DNA of 11,677 nt from Ettlia oleoabundans (Eukaryota > Chlorophyta > Chlorophyceae > Chlamydomonadales): contig JAAMXP010000034.1 in NCBI GenBank assembly GCA_019693395.1, forward strand, positions 1,347 to 13,023, read 5' to 3'. This document shows, in pieces, positions 1-9,185 of the stretch. Every line of letters begins with the position of its first letter. Position 1 is the stretch's first letter. A program made the position numbers and the translations under genes. Under the pieces are notes generated by a model. It was not told where the DNA came from, made no database searches, and saw only the letters and a list, made by a program, of their open reading frames with translations.

Positions 1-28
1 ACAGCAGCGGGGCCAGCCGTTACTTGGC

Positions 29-33
29 TTACA
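29..33 (-). terminator. Candidate poly(A) signal TGTAA of the AT-hook gene
   Basis: The minus strand reads TGTAA here, about 280 bases past the stop codon at 313-315. TGTAA is the usual green-algal polyadenylation motif, so this would close a 3' UTR of roughly 300 bases covering positions 1-312. Nothing else was seen between it and the stop codon. A five-base motif is weak evidence alone; the support is its position and the general algal character of the window. Confidence 0.4.
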
Positions 34-312
34 CCGTCTGGGACCTCGTTGGCACATCCCTCACCTATCCCGCAGGACAGGCAGATGGCTTAGGCTGCTC
101 AAGGGCGGTCCGCAACCTGGGTTTGGGTGGGAGCAAGGAAGGGTCCAATGTCTGAGCGGGGAGCCACTCCTCCTGCACCGATCGTTTGCTGCCTGCTGCC
201 TGAGTAGCTGACTGATCGATAGCAGCTGAGTGGCTGCTGCCCATTTTCTTCATCTGGTCGGCTGCTGCCTGATTGTTTCAGCTGACCAGTTGCTGCCGGC
301 CGCTCTGGCTGC

Positions 313-1344
313 TCAGGCACGGTCCACATATTCGGTTTGGGCGATGATGATGCGGCCCCCGTCATGCTCCAAGACAACCTGCCCAGACGGGTTCTGTGGG
401 GCTGCAGGGGCTGCCTCCGTCTCCACTTGTGGCTCCTGCTCCTCGGCAGCCTCTGGTGCAGCGGGGGCGGGTGGCTCGGGCGCTGCGGGGGCCTCTTCGG
501 CAGCTTCCGCAGCAGCTGCGGCTGCCGGAGCCGGGGCAGCCTCAGGGGCAGGTGCTCCCTCGGTTTCTGCAGCTGCGGGGGCAGCAGCGGGAGCAAGGGC
601 CTCCGCCTCTGTGGCAACAGCTGGCGGCGCTGCCGGTGCCTCTGCCACAGCGGCAGCGGGCGCAGCAGGGGCCTCCGCCTCCGATTCGCTGGCTGCAAGG
701 CAAGGCAGGAAGGCAAAGCGAGCTGTTTGCAATGCCACAAACTACCAACCCTTTGGGAGAGAAAGACGGAGGGGGGGAGAGAGAGAAAAGAGGGGTGGGC
801 AGATGTGAGGCAAGGACCATAGCCTGCCGGGTCATGGAAGGCGGCAGTGGGTGGCCAGTGGCTAGTGGCAGTGGCAGAATGTGTATTGGGGTCGGCAGTA
901 GAGGTGCATTGATGTACACTTTGGCTTGCTAGCCCCACTTCCAGCCCGTCAAGGGCTCACCAGCAATGCCCATGCAACACGGTGCCAATCCGAAACCTGC
1001 CGGCAAAGGCGTCCCGACCACCGGAGCCAAAACATGCTACTGCCGCTCAACCTCATGCACCCACCTTCAGCTGCCTTGGCAGCCTGGGACTTGGGTGGCC
1101 GGCCACGCCGCTTCTTAGGAGCCTCCTCAGCCCCTGCTGCTGCCGCAGGCGGGGCTGCCGGGGCGCCGTCCGCAGTGGCCTTCCGGGGACGGCCCCTCTG
1201 AGATTGCGCGGCGCATTGAACGAGCTGCCAGGTGATGCGCTGCGGCAACCGAGCGGAAGCACTCCCCGCGCTGCGAAGCCCCGCAAACTCGCGGCGGGCG
1301 CTGCCGAGGGCTGAAGGGACGGTGATGAGTGCAAGATGCGACAT
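313..1344 (-). CDS. Predicted plastid-targeted AT-hook protein (2 exons, 219 aa)
   Basis: Exons on the minus strand are 1344-1065 and 692-313. The intron 1064-693 has donor GTGGGT and acceptor TTGCAG, with matching phase (G|CC gives Ala). Residues 1-44 look like a chloroplast transit peptide: Arg, Ser and Ala rich, almost no acidic residues, ending V42-Q43-C44 before A45, an algal V-x-A/C cleavage pattern. Two AT-hook cores follow, RGRPRK at 50-55 and RRGRPPK at 79-85, which in known proteins bind the minor groove of AT-rich DNA. Residues about 94-195 are Ala/Pro/Glu low complexity. The last 24 residues (196-219) differ, containing QVVLEHDGGRIII. Inference: a plastid nucleoid DNA-binding protein. 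I do not recognise the family. An in-frame ATG at 1368 would add eight residues; the one at 1344 was preferred because the transit peptide starts there. A nuclear chromatin protein is possible if the transit call is wrong. Confidence 0.75.
693..1064 (-). other. Intron of the AT-hook gene with a long pyrimidine tract
   Basis: This 372-base GT-AG intron holds a nearly pure purine run on the plus strand at about 752-800, so the pre-mRNA carries the pyrimidine complement some 60-110 bases before the acceptor at 693. A second CAG acceptor exists upstream near 730, but using it would break the phase. No gene is seen inside the intron. Confidence 0.6.
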
Positions 1345-1812
1345 GGCTGCACGTCTTGACAGCTGCAAGCGAAACTACAAACAGCCTGATCTTTAAAAGT
1401 GGGGCGGAGCAGCGATCCACAGGCCACGCTCAGCATGCACGCATGAGAAGCGCTTGCTGTTGTCTAAGATATGTTAATGCGCTGCTCGGTCAGACACCCG
1501 CTCAGCGGCAGTGCAAGCGGGGCAGAGAGGGGCCCAGCGGCGGTGTGAGCGGGAGTTTCGTCTGGCGGCGGCAGGTGGTTGCGGTCAGGCAGGAAGTCTA
1601 CCAAGGGGCTTCCTGAGGTTATGCGCACGGTTATTGCACGCTTGTAGCACCCTCATGCTGAGCTTGCCTCCTTGCATGGCGCTCTTGTACGTCGAGTGGC
1701 ATGCAGCATAGCGAACCTATCCGCCTATCCACACACGCCTACCGCAACATGCGGACTAGTGGCAACATAGGCGATGTATCACTTCACTGAACTCCTATTC
1801 TTGACAAGTAAT
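1345..1812. other. Intergenic region: 5' flank of the AT-hook gene and 3' flank of RMD5
   Basis: No coding region is supported here; the short open frames lack coherent composition and splice partners. On the minus strand a GC-box-like CTCCGCCCC runs directly into a TATA-like TTTTAAAG at 1398-1391, about 50 bases before the AT-hook start codon at 1344. The rest is non-repetitive and of unknown use. Confidence 0.5.
1391..1409 (-). promoter_or_regulatory. Candidate core promoter of the AT-hook gene
   Basis: Read on the minus strand, CTCCGCCCC is followed at once by ACTTTTAAAG. A GC-rich box next to a TATA-like element about 50 bases upstream of the chosen ATG is a plausible core promoter, though the implied 5' UTR would be very short. 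This is inference from motif and position only. Confidence 0.3.
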
Positions 1813-1817
1813 TTACA
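1813..1817 (-). terminator. Candidate poly(A) signal TGTAA of RMD5
   Basis: The minus strand reads TGTAA in the sequence CTGTAAATT, 358 bases past the RMD5 stop codon at 2177-2175. It would give a 3' UTR of about 370 bases over 1800-2174. It is the first TGTAA I found downstream of the stop on that strand. Confidence 0.4.
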
Positions 1818-2174
1818 GACAGCATGCTAGCAAAGTCAAGTAATGTACAGAGCGGCACATGTAGAAGCAGAGGTGGTGCAGAGGAGGTGCAGAACAAACC
1901 CAGCCCGGTGGGAAGCAAGGCGGAGCGCCAAACAGCCCTTACCTCCCAGCCCTCGTTCCTTTCCTAGAATTGACGGCTCCTGGGCAATGCCCCTGCTTGG
2001 GAGTCTCTGTGTCTGTGTCCTGTGCGGTCTTCTTGCAATGGACCCAACACTGCATGCCTGTCCTGGGCAGCGCTTGTGGGTGCTGCACCCCTCCCACTTG
2101 ATACATGTGCGGCCCGGCCCCTGCGCTCAACTTGAGCAAGCCAGCTAGGCTGGCACTGGTCTCTGGCAGTCCCC

Positions 2175-5100
2175 TCACTCCATGTCTGGGAACACCAGCT
2201 CCTGGCAGTCCTTGGGGGTGCACTCAGCTGGGCAGTAGGGGCACTTGAAGGAGCGGTTGGGCGCCTTTGCAATCTTCAGGATGCTGAGCTTGCAGATGCA
2301 GTGGCCGCAGGGAAGCAGCATGGGCGGGTTATCCGGCGTGCTCTGCAAAGGCGGCAGGCAGCAGTACAGGAACTTGGACTTTTAGTGTGCACGGGCGGGT
2401 GTCCCATTACTGGCCTCCCACCCCTCTAACCCTTGCCCCCACCCCCATCATACAGCCACACAACCACCAGGGCTGTCCTGCTGCAGCGACCTCCCCAGAT
2501 CTTAGATCTACCCACCTGGTCCCTTGACACTGGGCATGCAAACACGGAGTGGAACACAAACTCCTGGCCCAGCGGTATCTCGACAGGCAGCTGCTCGGCA
2601 GTTCCCGCCAGATCAGCAACGGGCTGCACACGTTGGGGTGGGGTGGGGTGGACGGTTGTTGGGACTGGGTGGGTGGTGGGTGGTGGGGCGGGGAGGATGG
2701 GGGGCTCTTGTTGAGATCTAATGAGCGGGACAAGAAGGGTTAGTCAAGGGTGGAAGTGCAGCAGATAAAGAGTGGAGTCGGTCGTGGGACATGAAAGAAG
2801 GTGGCGGGTTACAGCAGGGCAGTTTGCTATGCAAGGTCAGGGCTGAACCCAGCAAAGTGCAGCGCTCGATGCAGGTCAGATGCGGGAGGCAGCACCAACG
2901 GGAACAGTAAAACCTAACGCCTTGTCTGACAGGACGGTGACCAGCTGAGCCGACCAACCACCCAGCAAGACAGCCTCTTGAAAGCAGCATTGACCTCAGC
3001 AGCACCAGCAGCAGCACGGCTGCCTCAGACGGCTGCCTCAGACGCAGGAGCCCTGCAGCCCTGCACCAGCAGGTCAACTGAAGCGTCCCACCCCACCCCG
3101 CACCCACCTACACCCACTCTGGTGGCGGTGGCCTTTTTTGCGCGGCAGCACGGCAGCAGCAGGACCAACGAGCCAAATTCACAAACTGCGGCATGGACCC
3201 AAGCGCCCCACTCCCCGCCACCCCCACCAAACACCCACCTTGTCCGAGATGACTGTGGCCAGCTTGAGTAGGGTGGGCAGCGCCGCCGCACCCGCAGCCA
3301 CGGTCACCAGCAGCGGCGAATCCTGGGCCTGCCCCAGCAGCACGCAGCACTGACGCACAAAGTCGCGAGCTGCGAGACAGGTGGGGAGCGCGAGCGAATG
3401 GTGGTGCTATGTGGCAATTTGTGGGGGCTGCCAGTGGACAAAGTGGCACAACGGTATAGGTTGTGGAACGCGGGGAAAGGGGCGAGGGGCAGGCATGCAT
3501 TCGGGCCGGTTGCCCCATGTAAGGCTCCATCAAAGCAGGGCAATACATGCTTGGCAGTACAACAATCCAGGGCAGTGCAAGAAGTTGAGAGAGGCAGTAC
3601 AATGGCACCGCGGTATCCCACCTAGGTTGCCCCACAGGTCCTCAGCAAGCAGGTCGGCATAGGGGTTGCGCCTGCCCGCTGCCGCACGCCGTGAGAAACA
3701 CAGCGCGCCCATCAGCCGCTGAATTGCCGGCATCTGCATGCCAAGGGCGGACTAACTCATCTGGACGGGCGAAATATGTCGCTTGGCGAAAGGGACAGTT
3801 GGCCCACAAAGAAAATTTAGGCAGGCAGCAGGCAGAGAGTGGGAAGGTGCAGCGCAAATCGGCAACTTGGCAGAGAGATTACCTAGCGGTGACAGCAACC
3901 AGTCGCACACAACGACCACCGTTACAACCAGCAGCTTAGTTTTTGCGCTGCGGCCCATTGGTGGGGAGCATCAACACAGCAGAGGACAAAGCAAATGATG
4001 CAACAGAACTGACCTGCGTCTTCTGGAACGGCGCGAAATGCTGCCGAGCATACGCCATCGCTGCTTGCTGGCCTGCGCGGGCGATCGAGGAAACACAGAC
4101 ACACATTCCACTTCATGTATTACAACATAACAAACAGCATAGACATACATCAACATCGCTCAAACCATGGCCAAGGTGAGGCGGAGCGTCTCTCTCCTCC
4201 ACACATGCCCGTGTCCTTTTGCCGTGGTTATCTATTGATCCCAGCCCACCACCTCCCGACTCTCCCGCCCACATGCAACCTCCCGCCACCATGTGATACA
4301 CTAAGGAATAAATACAGGCGTTCCACAAAAGAGGAATGCAGAGACTATACCACTCACTTCACAAATCCACACACAAGAGAGGCAGCCCACCCACCTTGCT
4401 CCTGGAGTACTGCAAGGAAGCCGAGGCGGTGTATGGAGAACTCAAATGGCCCGGGCCCGCCCCTGGGGTCCCACAGCTGCTCCTCATGGTCCCGCACCCA
4501 CTGCAGCGCTGGTCCCAGGTTGTGCCTCTGGATCTGCATGTGTCAGCTTCCGGAAGCAGGATGAAGGGGAACCAAGCTACGGAATAGTTCAAGTGAATCT
4601 GTTTGGGTCAAACAAATCGCAACGCAGAGGATGTCAGTTATGCAGCTGGATTTGCACATTCACATGGTAAATCAAATGGCAACTTCTTTCATCCAAGAAT
4701 CGAGAGTTGTGCAACAGCTTTTTCAAGTGCAAACAAAAAGGATGGGGTGGGAGGCGGGAGGTGAGGTCAGATAAATGTCAGACTAGCCGTCCACACCCAC
4801 ACCCCCCAACCACATACCCCCACTCCTCCCCCAGCCCACCTCCTGCAGCACCGTGTGCATTGCAGCATATGGGTGCCTTAGTGCCTCTCCATCCTCCACC
4901 CCAGCCTCCTCAACAAACACCTGCGCCGCAGATAGTGACGCAGGCACAGCCATAGCGAACAGGGGAATGGATGGCCATGCAAAGATTAACACCAGTGCAG
5001 CAGCAACAGCAAATGCAGGTCAAGATGATGTGGGATCATGTCGAGCGGTGCCCTAAGCAAACTGTTGGGAAAGCATCCCTAAAACCAGCACAAGGAAGGC

Positions 5101-6437
5101 CGCAATCTCCATGCCAGCACCTTTAAGCACAAGCAAACAGCAGCAACAACCCCGCACACACAGCTTCAACAACGGCAAAGGTGTGACTCTAGGTGCTGGC
5201 AAGGGAGCTTTCTCAGGGTCCCTATATACCTGTCCAATCTCAAAAAGGCCTTCATGGAAGAGGTGCTCCGCTATGATCTGCACAGCACGGCACAGCACAG
5301 CAGGACCACGACATAGCATTACATCATTGCAACAGCAACCGTGGCTTAAGGTCGCAGGGTTGTGCTACAACGTTGGCAAGACGCAGTGACGGTGATAACC
5401 AAGTGTCTGCCAAAAGCATTCCTTTTCTTTTCATCACTCATCACTCGTAAGTTAAAGGTTGTGCGTAGTGGGTATGCCTGCTGTTGCATGCTACTTGCCT
5501 GATTAAGTGCATTCTGGTCCAGCGGTCGGTCGGGCTTGTAAGCTTTGGAGATGTCCTGGCTAAAAGCTCGGTCCACAATCTGCATGCCGCAGTTTGAGAT
5601 TGAAAACAACAACAAGCAACAACAGGCGCCGCACTGTTGTGAGGTGAAGGCAGCGGCAGCAGCCAACAGGGAAAGACGGTACTACCAAAAGGATATAAGC
5701 GAAGGAAAGGCAAAGGAGAGGAGGAGGCACATGCGGGCCGGAGAGAGCGAGCAACAGGGGGCCAGCAGACTGCCTACCGCCCCCCAGCAAGCTGTGCCGC
5801 CACGTGCCGTGCCACCGAGTGAACCCAGAGCATCACTGAAGTAACCCTTCAGCACACCGTATTTGCAGCTTTCCCAGCGACCCACCTTGCCCAGCTTGCT
5901 GACAGCGCCGTGCAGCTCCTTTGTGTCTGCTGTCATACTGCGTGCCACCTCGACACCCGCCAACTCAGCCTGCAGATTAGCCAGCACTGCAGCCGGCGAG
6001 CACGATGGATCCGTCAGTAGCCGCTGTCGCGCCTTTCCTATGGCCTGCAGGCAAGCAATAGGAGGGGGATTGTGCAGGGCACGCGTGGGTAGTTGGGCCT
6101 GCAGTGGGTAACCCTTGGATTGGGCAGGTTGTGGGGTGAGAATCCGCTGATGCCGACAGCACAGGAAGCCTGTCACGGCAGCCATACTACGCTTGTACCC
6201 ACCCGGAGACAATTGCAACAGCAGTTGCTCCAGCTCAACACTAGATGTCTTTACTGCAAGGATAAGGTGTGTTTTTCTCATGCAGGTGAGATAGCTTCTT
6301 ACCTGCAGCATCTTGTTTATGGCTTCTGCACTGGATGCCGCGCAGGCTTTCTGCTTTTTGGCCGCCTTGTCCGCCTCCTTCAACGCGACCTCAACGTCTG
6401 CCAGTGCGCCCGCCGCCGCCGCCTGCGCTGCAGCCAT
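2175..6437 (-). CDS. RMD5: GID/CTLH E3 ubiquitin-ligase subunit RMD5 (RMND5 homologue), 11 exons, 406 aa
   Basis: Minus-strand exons: 6437-6303, 6044-5886, 5579-5499, 5277-5230, 4920-4840, 4533-4395, 4072-4014, 3733-3622, 3369-3239, 2623-2516 and 2342-2175. Every junction keeps phase and the sum is 406 codons, close to plant and animal RMD5/RMND5 (about 390). Residues 1-98 are a charged, Ala-rich helical N terminus ending in KELHGAVSKLGK, like the plant family. LisH is about 126-158 (IIAEHLFHEGLFEIGQVF), CTLH about 159-216 (LGPALQW) and CRA about 217-340. The RING is degenerate: C345 (FACPVSRDQ), C363 and H365 (NPPMLLPCGH), then C385 and C388 (FKCPYCP). In yeast and animals this subunit pairs with the MAEA/Gid9 RING protein to ubiquitinate substrates of the GID/CTLH ligase, in cytosol or nucleus. 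The start has A at -3 and G at +4. Intron 3 is GC-AG. Exons 9 and 10 are joined across a 615-base intron; an extra small exon is unlikely because the plant alignment closes there within two residues. Confidence 0.96.
2624..3238 (-). other. Longest RMD5 intron (intron 9)
   Basis: This 615-base GT-AG intron interrupts the gene between the CRA region and the RING. Directly before its acceptor, the minus strand has three CCCCA units (2648-2634) and further C-rich stretches up to about 2700. It also contains a perfect 13-base direct duplication at 3016-3028 and 3029-3041. No exon-like or RNA-gene signal was seen inside. Confidence 0.7.
3016..3041. repeat. Perfect tandem duplication of a 13-mer
   Basis: The unit ACGGCTGCCTCAG occurs twice with no gap, inside RMD5 intron 9. 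It looks like a replication-slippage product with no evident function. Confidence 0.8.
5278..5498 (-). other. GC-AG intron of RMD5 (intron 3)
   Basis: The exon end AATCAG is followed by GCAAGT rather than GT, and the acceptor is TGTGCAG before ATCATAGC. CAG|GCAAGT matches the strong consensus of the minor class of U2-type GC-AG introns. The reading frame and LisH homology (ALNQ|IIAEHLF) fix both ends, so the non-canonical donor is not a modelling artefact. Confidence 0.9.
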
Positions 6438-6832
6438 ACTGGCTGCTGCCCGCTGTTGTGAGCTCCGTTGTCAGCCGTCCGAGCCGGTGCTGTTTTGTTG
6501 CTGAGTTCTGACTTGGGGCTGCGTGCCGTGCCCTTCCAGCTCCAGTTGTGCGCTGCCAGCCCGACCTGGTGCTGCCGCCTGCTGCCGCCGCCGCCGAAGC
6601 CTAGCTGCCTTGGGGAACGTGCGCCTCTCGTGTTGCTGTGGTGCTATCACGGCGACGTGATTTTCACGGGAAACAGCCCTGCGAGCCTGACGTTCTGCGC
6701 GGAGCGAGCCTGATCGGAACGGGTGTCGAGCAGAGGCGGGTCGGTCAGGTGGCTTGGGGATAGACAAGCTAAAACAAGTTGGATCATCAGAGGGCACCCA
6801 TGTTAACCCGCCCGGCCCCTCACAAGGAACCG
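6438..6832. promoter_or_regulatory. 5' flank and probable promoter/5' UTR of RMD5
   Basis: No gene is supported in this stretch. A minus-strand open frame at 6797-6471 is Arg/Gln rich without recognisable motifs and is most simply 5' UTR or promoter sequence. No clear TATA box was found upstream of the RMD5 ATG at 6437. The left arm of the inverted repeat begins at 6833, 396 bases from that ATG. Confidence 0.4.
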
Positions 6833-6899
6833 GGAGGGCGGTACAGACCCACCTCGTTGAGGCTCAATTCTCTACAAGTTCCGCAACGCTCCGTGCGCC
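6833..6899 (+). repeat. Left arm of a 67-bp imperfect inverted repeat
   Basis: This 67-base stretch matches the reverse complement of 9186-9252 at 60 of 67 positions without gaps (counted by eye). It includes a shared 16-base core, CAATTCTCTACAAGTT. Similarity ends sharply at the inner side (position 6899) and fades at the outer side. See the right arm and the findings for interpretation. Confidence 0.9.
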
Positions 6900-7492
6900 A
6901 ACCCTACTTCCTTTGTGCATTGTGTGGCATGTTTTTTGCGCTTCAGGCCCGCACTCGGGTCGGCCATGAGCAAGGCTGCCTACCGCATGCGCCGCAGTTC
7001 GCACCTGAGGCGCCTCTACAGACCTTTGAAATTTCAGATTGACACAATAAGTAAATTTGCCCAGCCATGAGCGGTTCAGTGCAGCGGCAAGGGGACTTCA
7101 ATTGGGAGGCAGGCACCCTGCCAGCACTAAGGCTGGCAGTAGCACTAGCTTGTGTGGACTCATACTCTTTGCTTTTGCACTGGGGTGTGTCTATTGAAGG
7201 ATCCAGGTTACAGGAGGATACGACGCATGTCACTGGCCTAAGGGCAGGCGGACCCTGCCTGTGCGAGAGGTGGTGGCAGGCGTGGTGCAAACGGGGCAGG
7301 TGGGAGCAGACCTGGCCAGGCAACAGGTGCCTGCATTGCATGCATCATGCCCAGCAAAGACATCATCTGCTCTTGGTTTTTTTGGCCCATATAAGCTTGC
7401 ACACCCACTGGCAAAAACGGCGGTGGGCCGCTGGATGCTGCTAATGTTGCATCATTACCGGAGACACCACGTGCCGCTGCGGTGGTGACTCG
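6900..7492. other. Non-coding or decayed sequence inside the inverted-repeat interval
   Basis: No convincing gene is visible. A 34-codon plus-strand ORF starts at 6965 and is Arg/Lys rich at its N terminus, but it is too short to assign. A TATA-like CATATAAG at 7388-7395 (plus) follows a run of seven or more T, but no supported gene follows it. A minus-strand TGTAA lies at 7212-7208. Confidence 0.4.
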
Positions 7493-7897
7493 TTATTGCT
7501 GCAAAATCTGCTGCAGCGGTGCTGCTGGAGCAGCTGATGCTTGTTGCTCAAACAATCGCTGTGACTGAAGAGTGGGCACCAATGACGGTGCTGCGCCTGC
7601 GCTGTTTATAGCAGCAAGCCGGGCCGTGCATGCCGCACCACGCAACCCGCCTGCTCCATCCAGCAATGGCCGCATGCAGGTCAGCAGTTGCTCATCCTCC
7701 TTTGCAGCCGGGAATCGATTGTCCGCTGTGCGCACCCGCCACGTCTGTGGACCCCATGGCTGAAGACGTGTTGCTTCGGCATCTGACCCGCCGTCAGCTG
7801 GGGCCCCTTCATGCGTGCCCGATGCATCACCGCCGGTGCAGTGTGTGGCTCTTGCCGCAGGGCGCTGCTGCGAAAATATTGCAACAACATCGCACAA
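7493..7897 (-). other. Weak ORF, 134 codons, unrecognised
   Basis: The minus-strand frame runs from ATG 7897 to TAA 7495-7493. The middle (TWRVRTADNRFPAAKEDEQL) has mixed, protein-like composition, and the end is Ala/Gln rich (QQILQQ). It could be a terminal exon of the disrupted gene upstream at 8380-9142, since it lies on the same strand within the same inverted-repeat interval, but I could not place splice sites that join them. Chance openness in GC-rich DNA is equally likely. Confidence 0.2.
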
Positions 7898-8225
7898 ACA
7901 CCAATCAGGGTGCTGCTAGGTCGTGCTGCTAGGCCTATGCACCGGGGGAGGGCAGCAATAGGATGCAACCTTCAATGCTTTGCCCTGCCATGCCCATATT
8001 TGCTGACAGAGTTGACCCCTGCTACCTGCCTTGCTGCCTTATCACCTATTCCTCATGCCCATCACGATGCAGACTGTGCTGCACTTCAGCTGATTGTGGG
8101 AAAGGCTCCACCTCTAAGCAGCTGAACATGATGGTACTGAGCGGGATTGCTTGCTGCTGTCGTGATTGGGCATAGCGCTGGGCCGCCACTGGTGACATCG
8201 CCCTGGGCGATGCAGCAGGCAACGG
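7898..8225. other. Stretch with no supported gene
   Basis: Between the weak ORF and the disrupted ORF I see no coding region, RNA gene or repeat. Open frames here are short and lack protein-like composition. Confidence 0.4.
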
Positions 8226-8379
8226 CTAGAGATTGGTAATGGGATGCATAGGAAGCCGTTGCACCTGTGGCTGCGGCTCTCGCCGCTGGACAGGGGACGC
8301 TGCTGCTGAGCCTACATGCATGAGAAGAACCCTAGGGCAGGACTTGAGTTGAAGTGCCAAACCCCGGAGACGATTCAGG

Positions 8380-9142
8380 TTAGTGGTAGCGCTTGAGCAT
8401 GGAGGGATGCCTTGTGAAGGGGAACTGCACCTGGTGCAGCAGCGCACCTGTCTTGAAGACATCCACTTGCACTGAAAGTTGTTTGAAAGCCAAGTTGGGG
8501 TTGGCTGTGTTGGGCCAGCTGTCCACACCATGGTAGCGGTCGCAATGCTGCCAGTTCAGCAGCTGTTCCAGCTGCAGCTGAAATGCACGTTCGCTAGCCC
8601 CAATGATGTGAAAAGCGTAGCCAGGGGCGCGTGTCAGGCTGTTGCTGCTGGTGGCAGCAGGCTGCATCATGCTTCCAATGCCGTTCACAACATACACTTT
8701 ACGCACAGTGCCGTCGTTGGCACGCTTGCCAGGCAGCAATATTACGGTGTGGTCCGCTGCCCAGCTGTTCCAACCCCTGCTGCACTGCCACTGCAATGCT
8801 GCTCGTTGGGAGGATGTGGAGCACCGTTGACGGCACACTGCCAGGCGGAATGACCGCTCCCTGAAAGGTGCCTATATGCCGCACCTCAGGGTACTGTTTT
8901 GCTGCTTCCATAGGATCCGTCAGATCACCAGAGGCGCTTTCCCACCGCTCAAACGCCCGCTGAAACAACAGTGGCAAAGCTGAACGATTGAGCGTGCTGC
9001 CTGCGGCACAGTGGCTGCCGTTCTCGTGTGCAAGCAACGAACATTCCAAGTGAATCTGAGATACAGGAAGTCGAACAACCCGCGCCACCACCGGCGGCCT
9101 CGCGTGGCGGGGCAGCGGGAGAGAACTAAATACGACGTCCAT
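8380..9142 (-). pseudogene. Frame-disrupted ORF of unknown function (about 253 codons)
   Basis: Frame A starts at ATG 9142 (or 9226, inside the repeat arm) and reads protein-like sequence to about 8770: MDVVFSSLPLP, later PMEAAKQYPEVRHIGTFQGA and STVLHILPTSSIAVAVQQG. Frame B, offset by one base, takes over at about 8770 with HTVILLPGKRANDGT and KVYVVNGIGSMMQP, ending LKRYH then TAA at 8382-8380. The two frames overlap over 8699-8838, so one indel would join them. A 64-base GT-AG excision there would also restore frame, but it removes the more protein-like part. A third frame stays open to 8226. I do not recognise a family: no transposase, reverse-transcriptase or integrase motif was seen. It could be a decayed gene carried by the inverted-repeat element, a real gene with an unusual intron, or a gene broken by a sequencing error. 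Confidence 0.35.
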
Positions 9143-9185
9143 GGCCTTGGAAAGAGTTAGATTGGTGCCCTGGTGCGATTGGTAC

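Noticed and set aside
230..932. Long plus-strand open frames opposite the second AT-hook exon
   Set aside because: Repetitive GC-rich Ala/Pro/Glu codons keep all frames open. The plus-strand products are Ser/Gly/Ala/Cys/Arg low complexity, while the minus frame fits a spliced gene.
1939..2272. Two minus-strand ORFs covering the last RMD5 exon in other frames
   Set aside because: They are shadows; the third frame gives the unmistakable RMD5 RING end (CGH then CPYCP) and correct splice sites.
5682..6437. A single 251-codon minus ORF
   Set aside because: It is RMD5 exons 1 and 2 read through two introns; GT and AG sites and homology define the exons.
7381..7490. TATA box with a short ORF downstream as a gene
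   Set aside because: CATATAAG at 7388-7395 is followed only by a very short ORF with no coherent coding sequence or splice partner.
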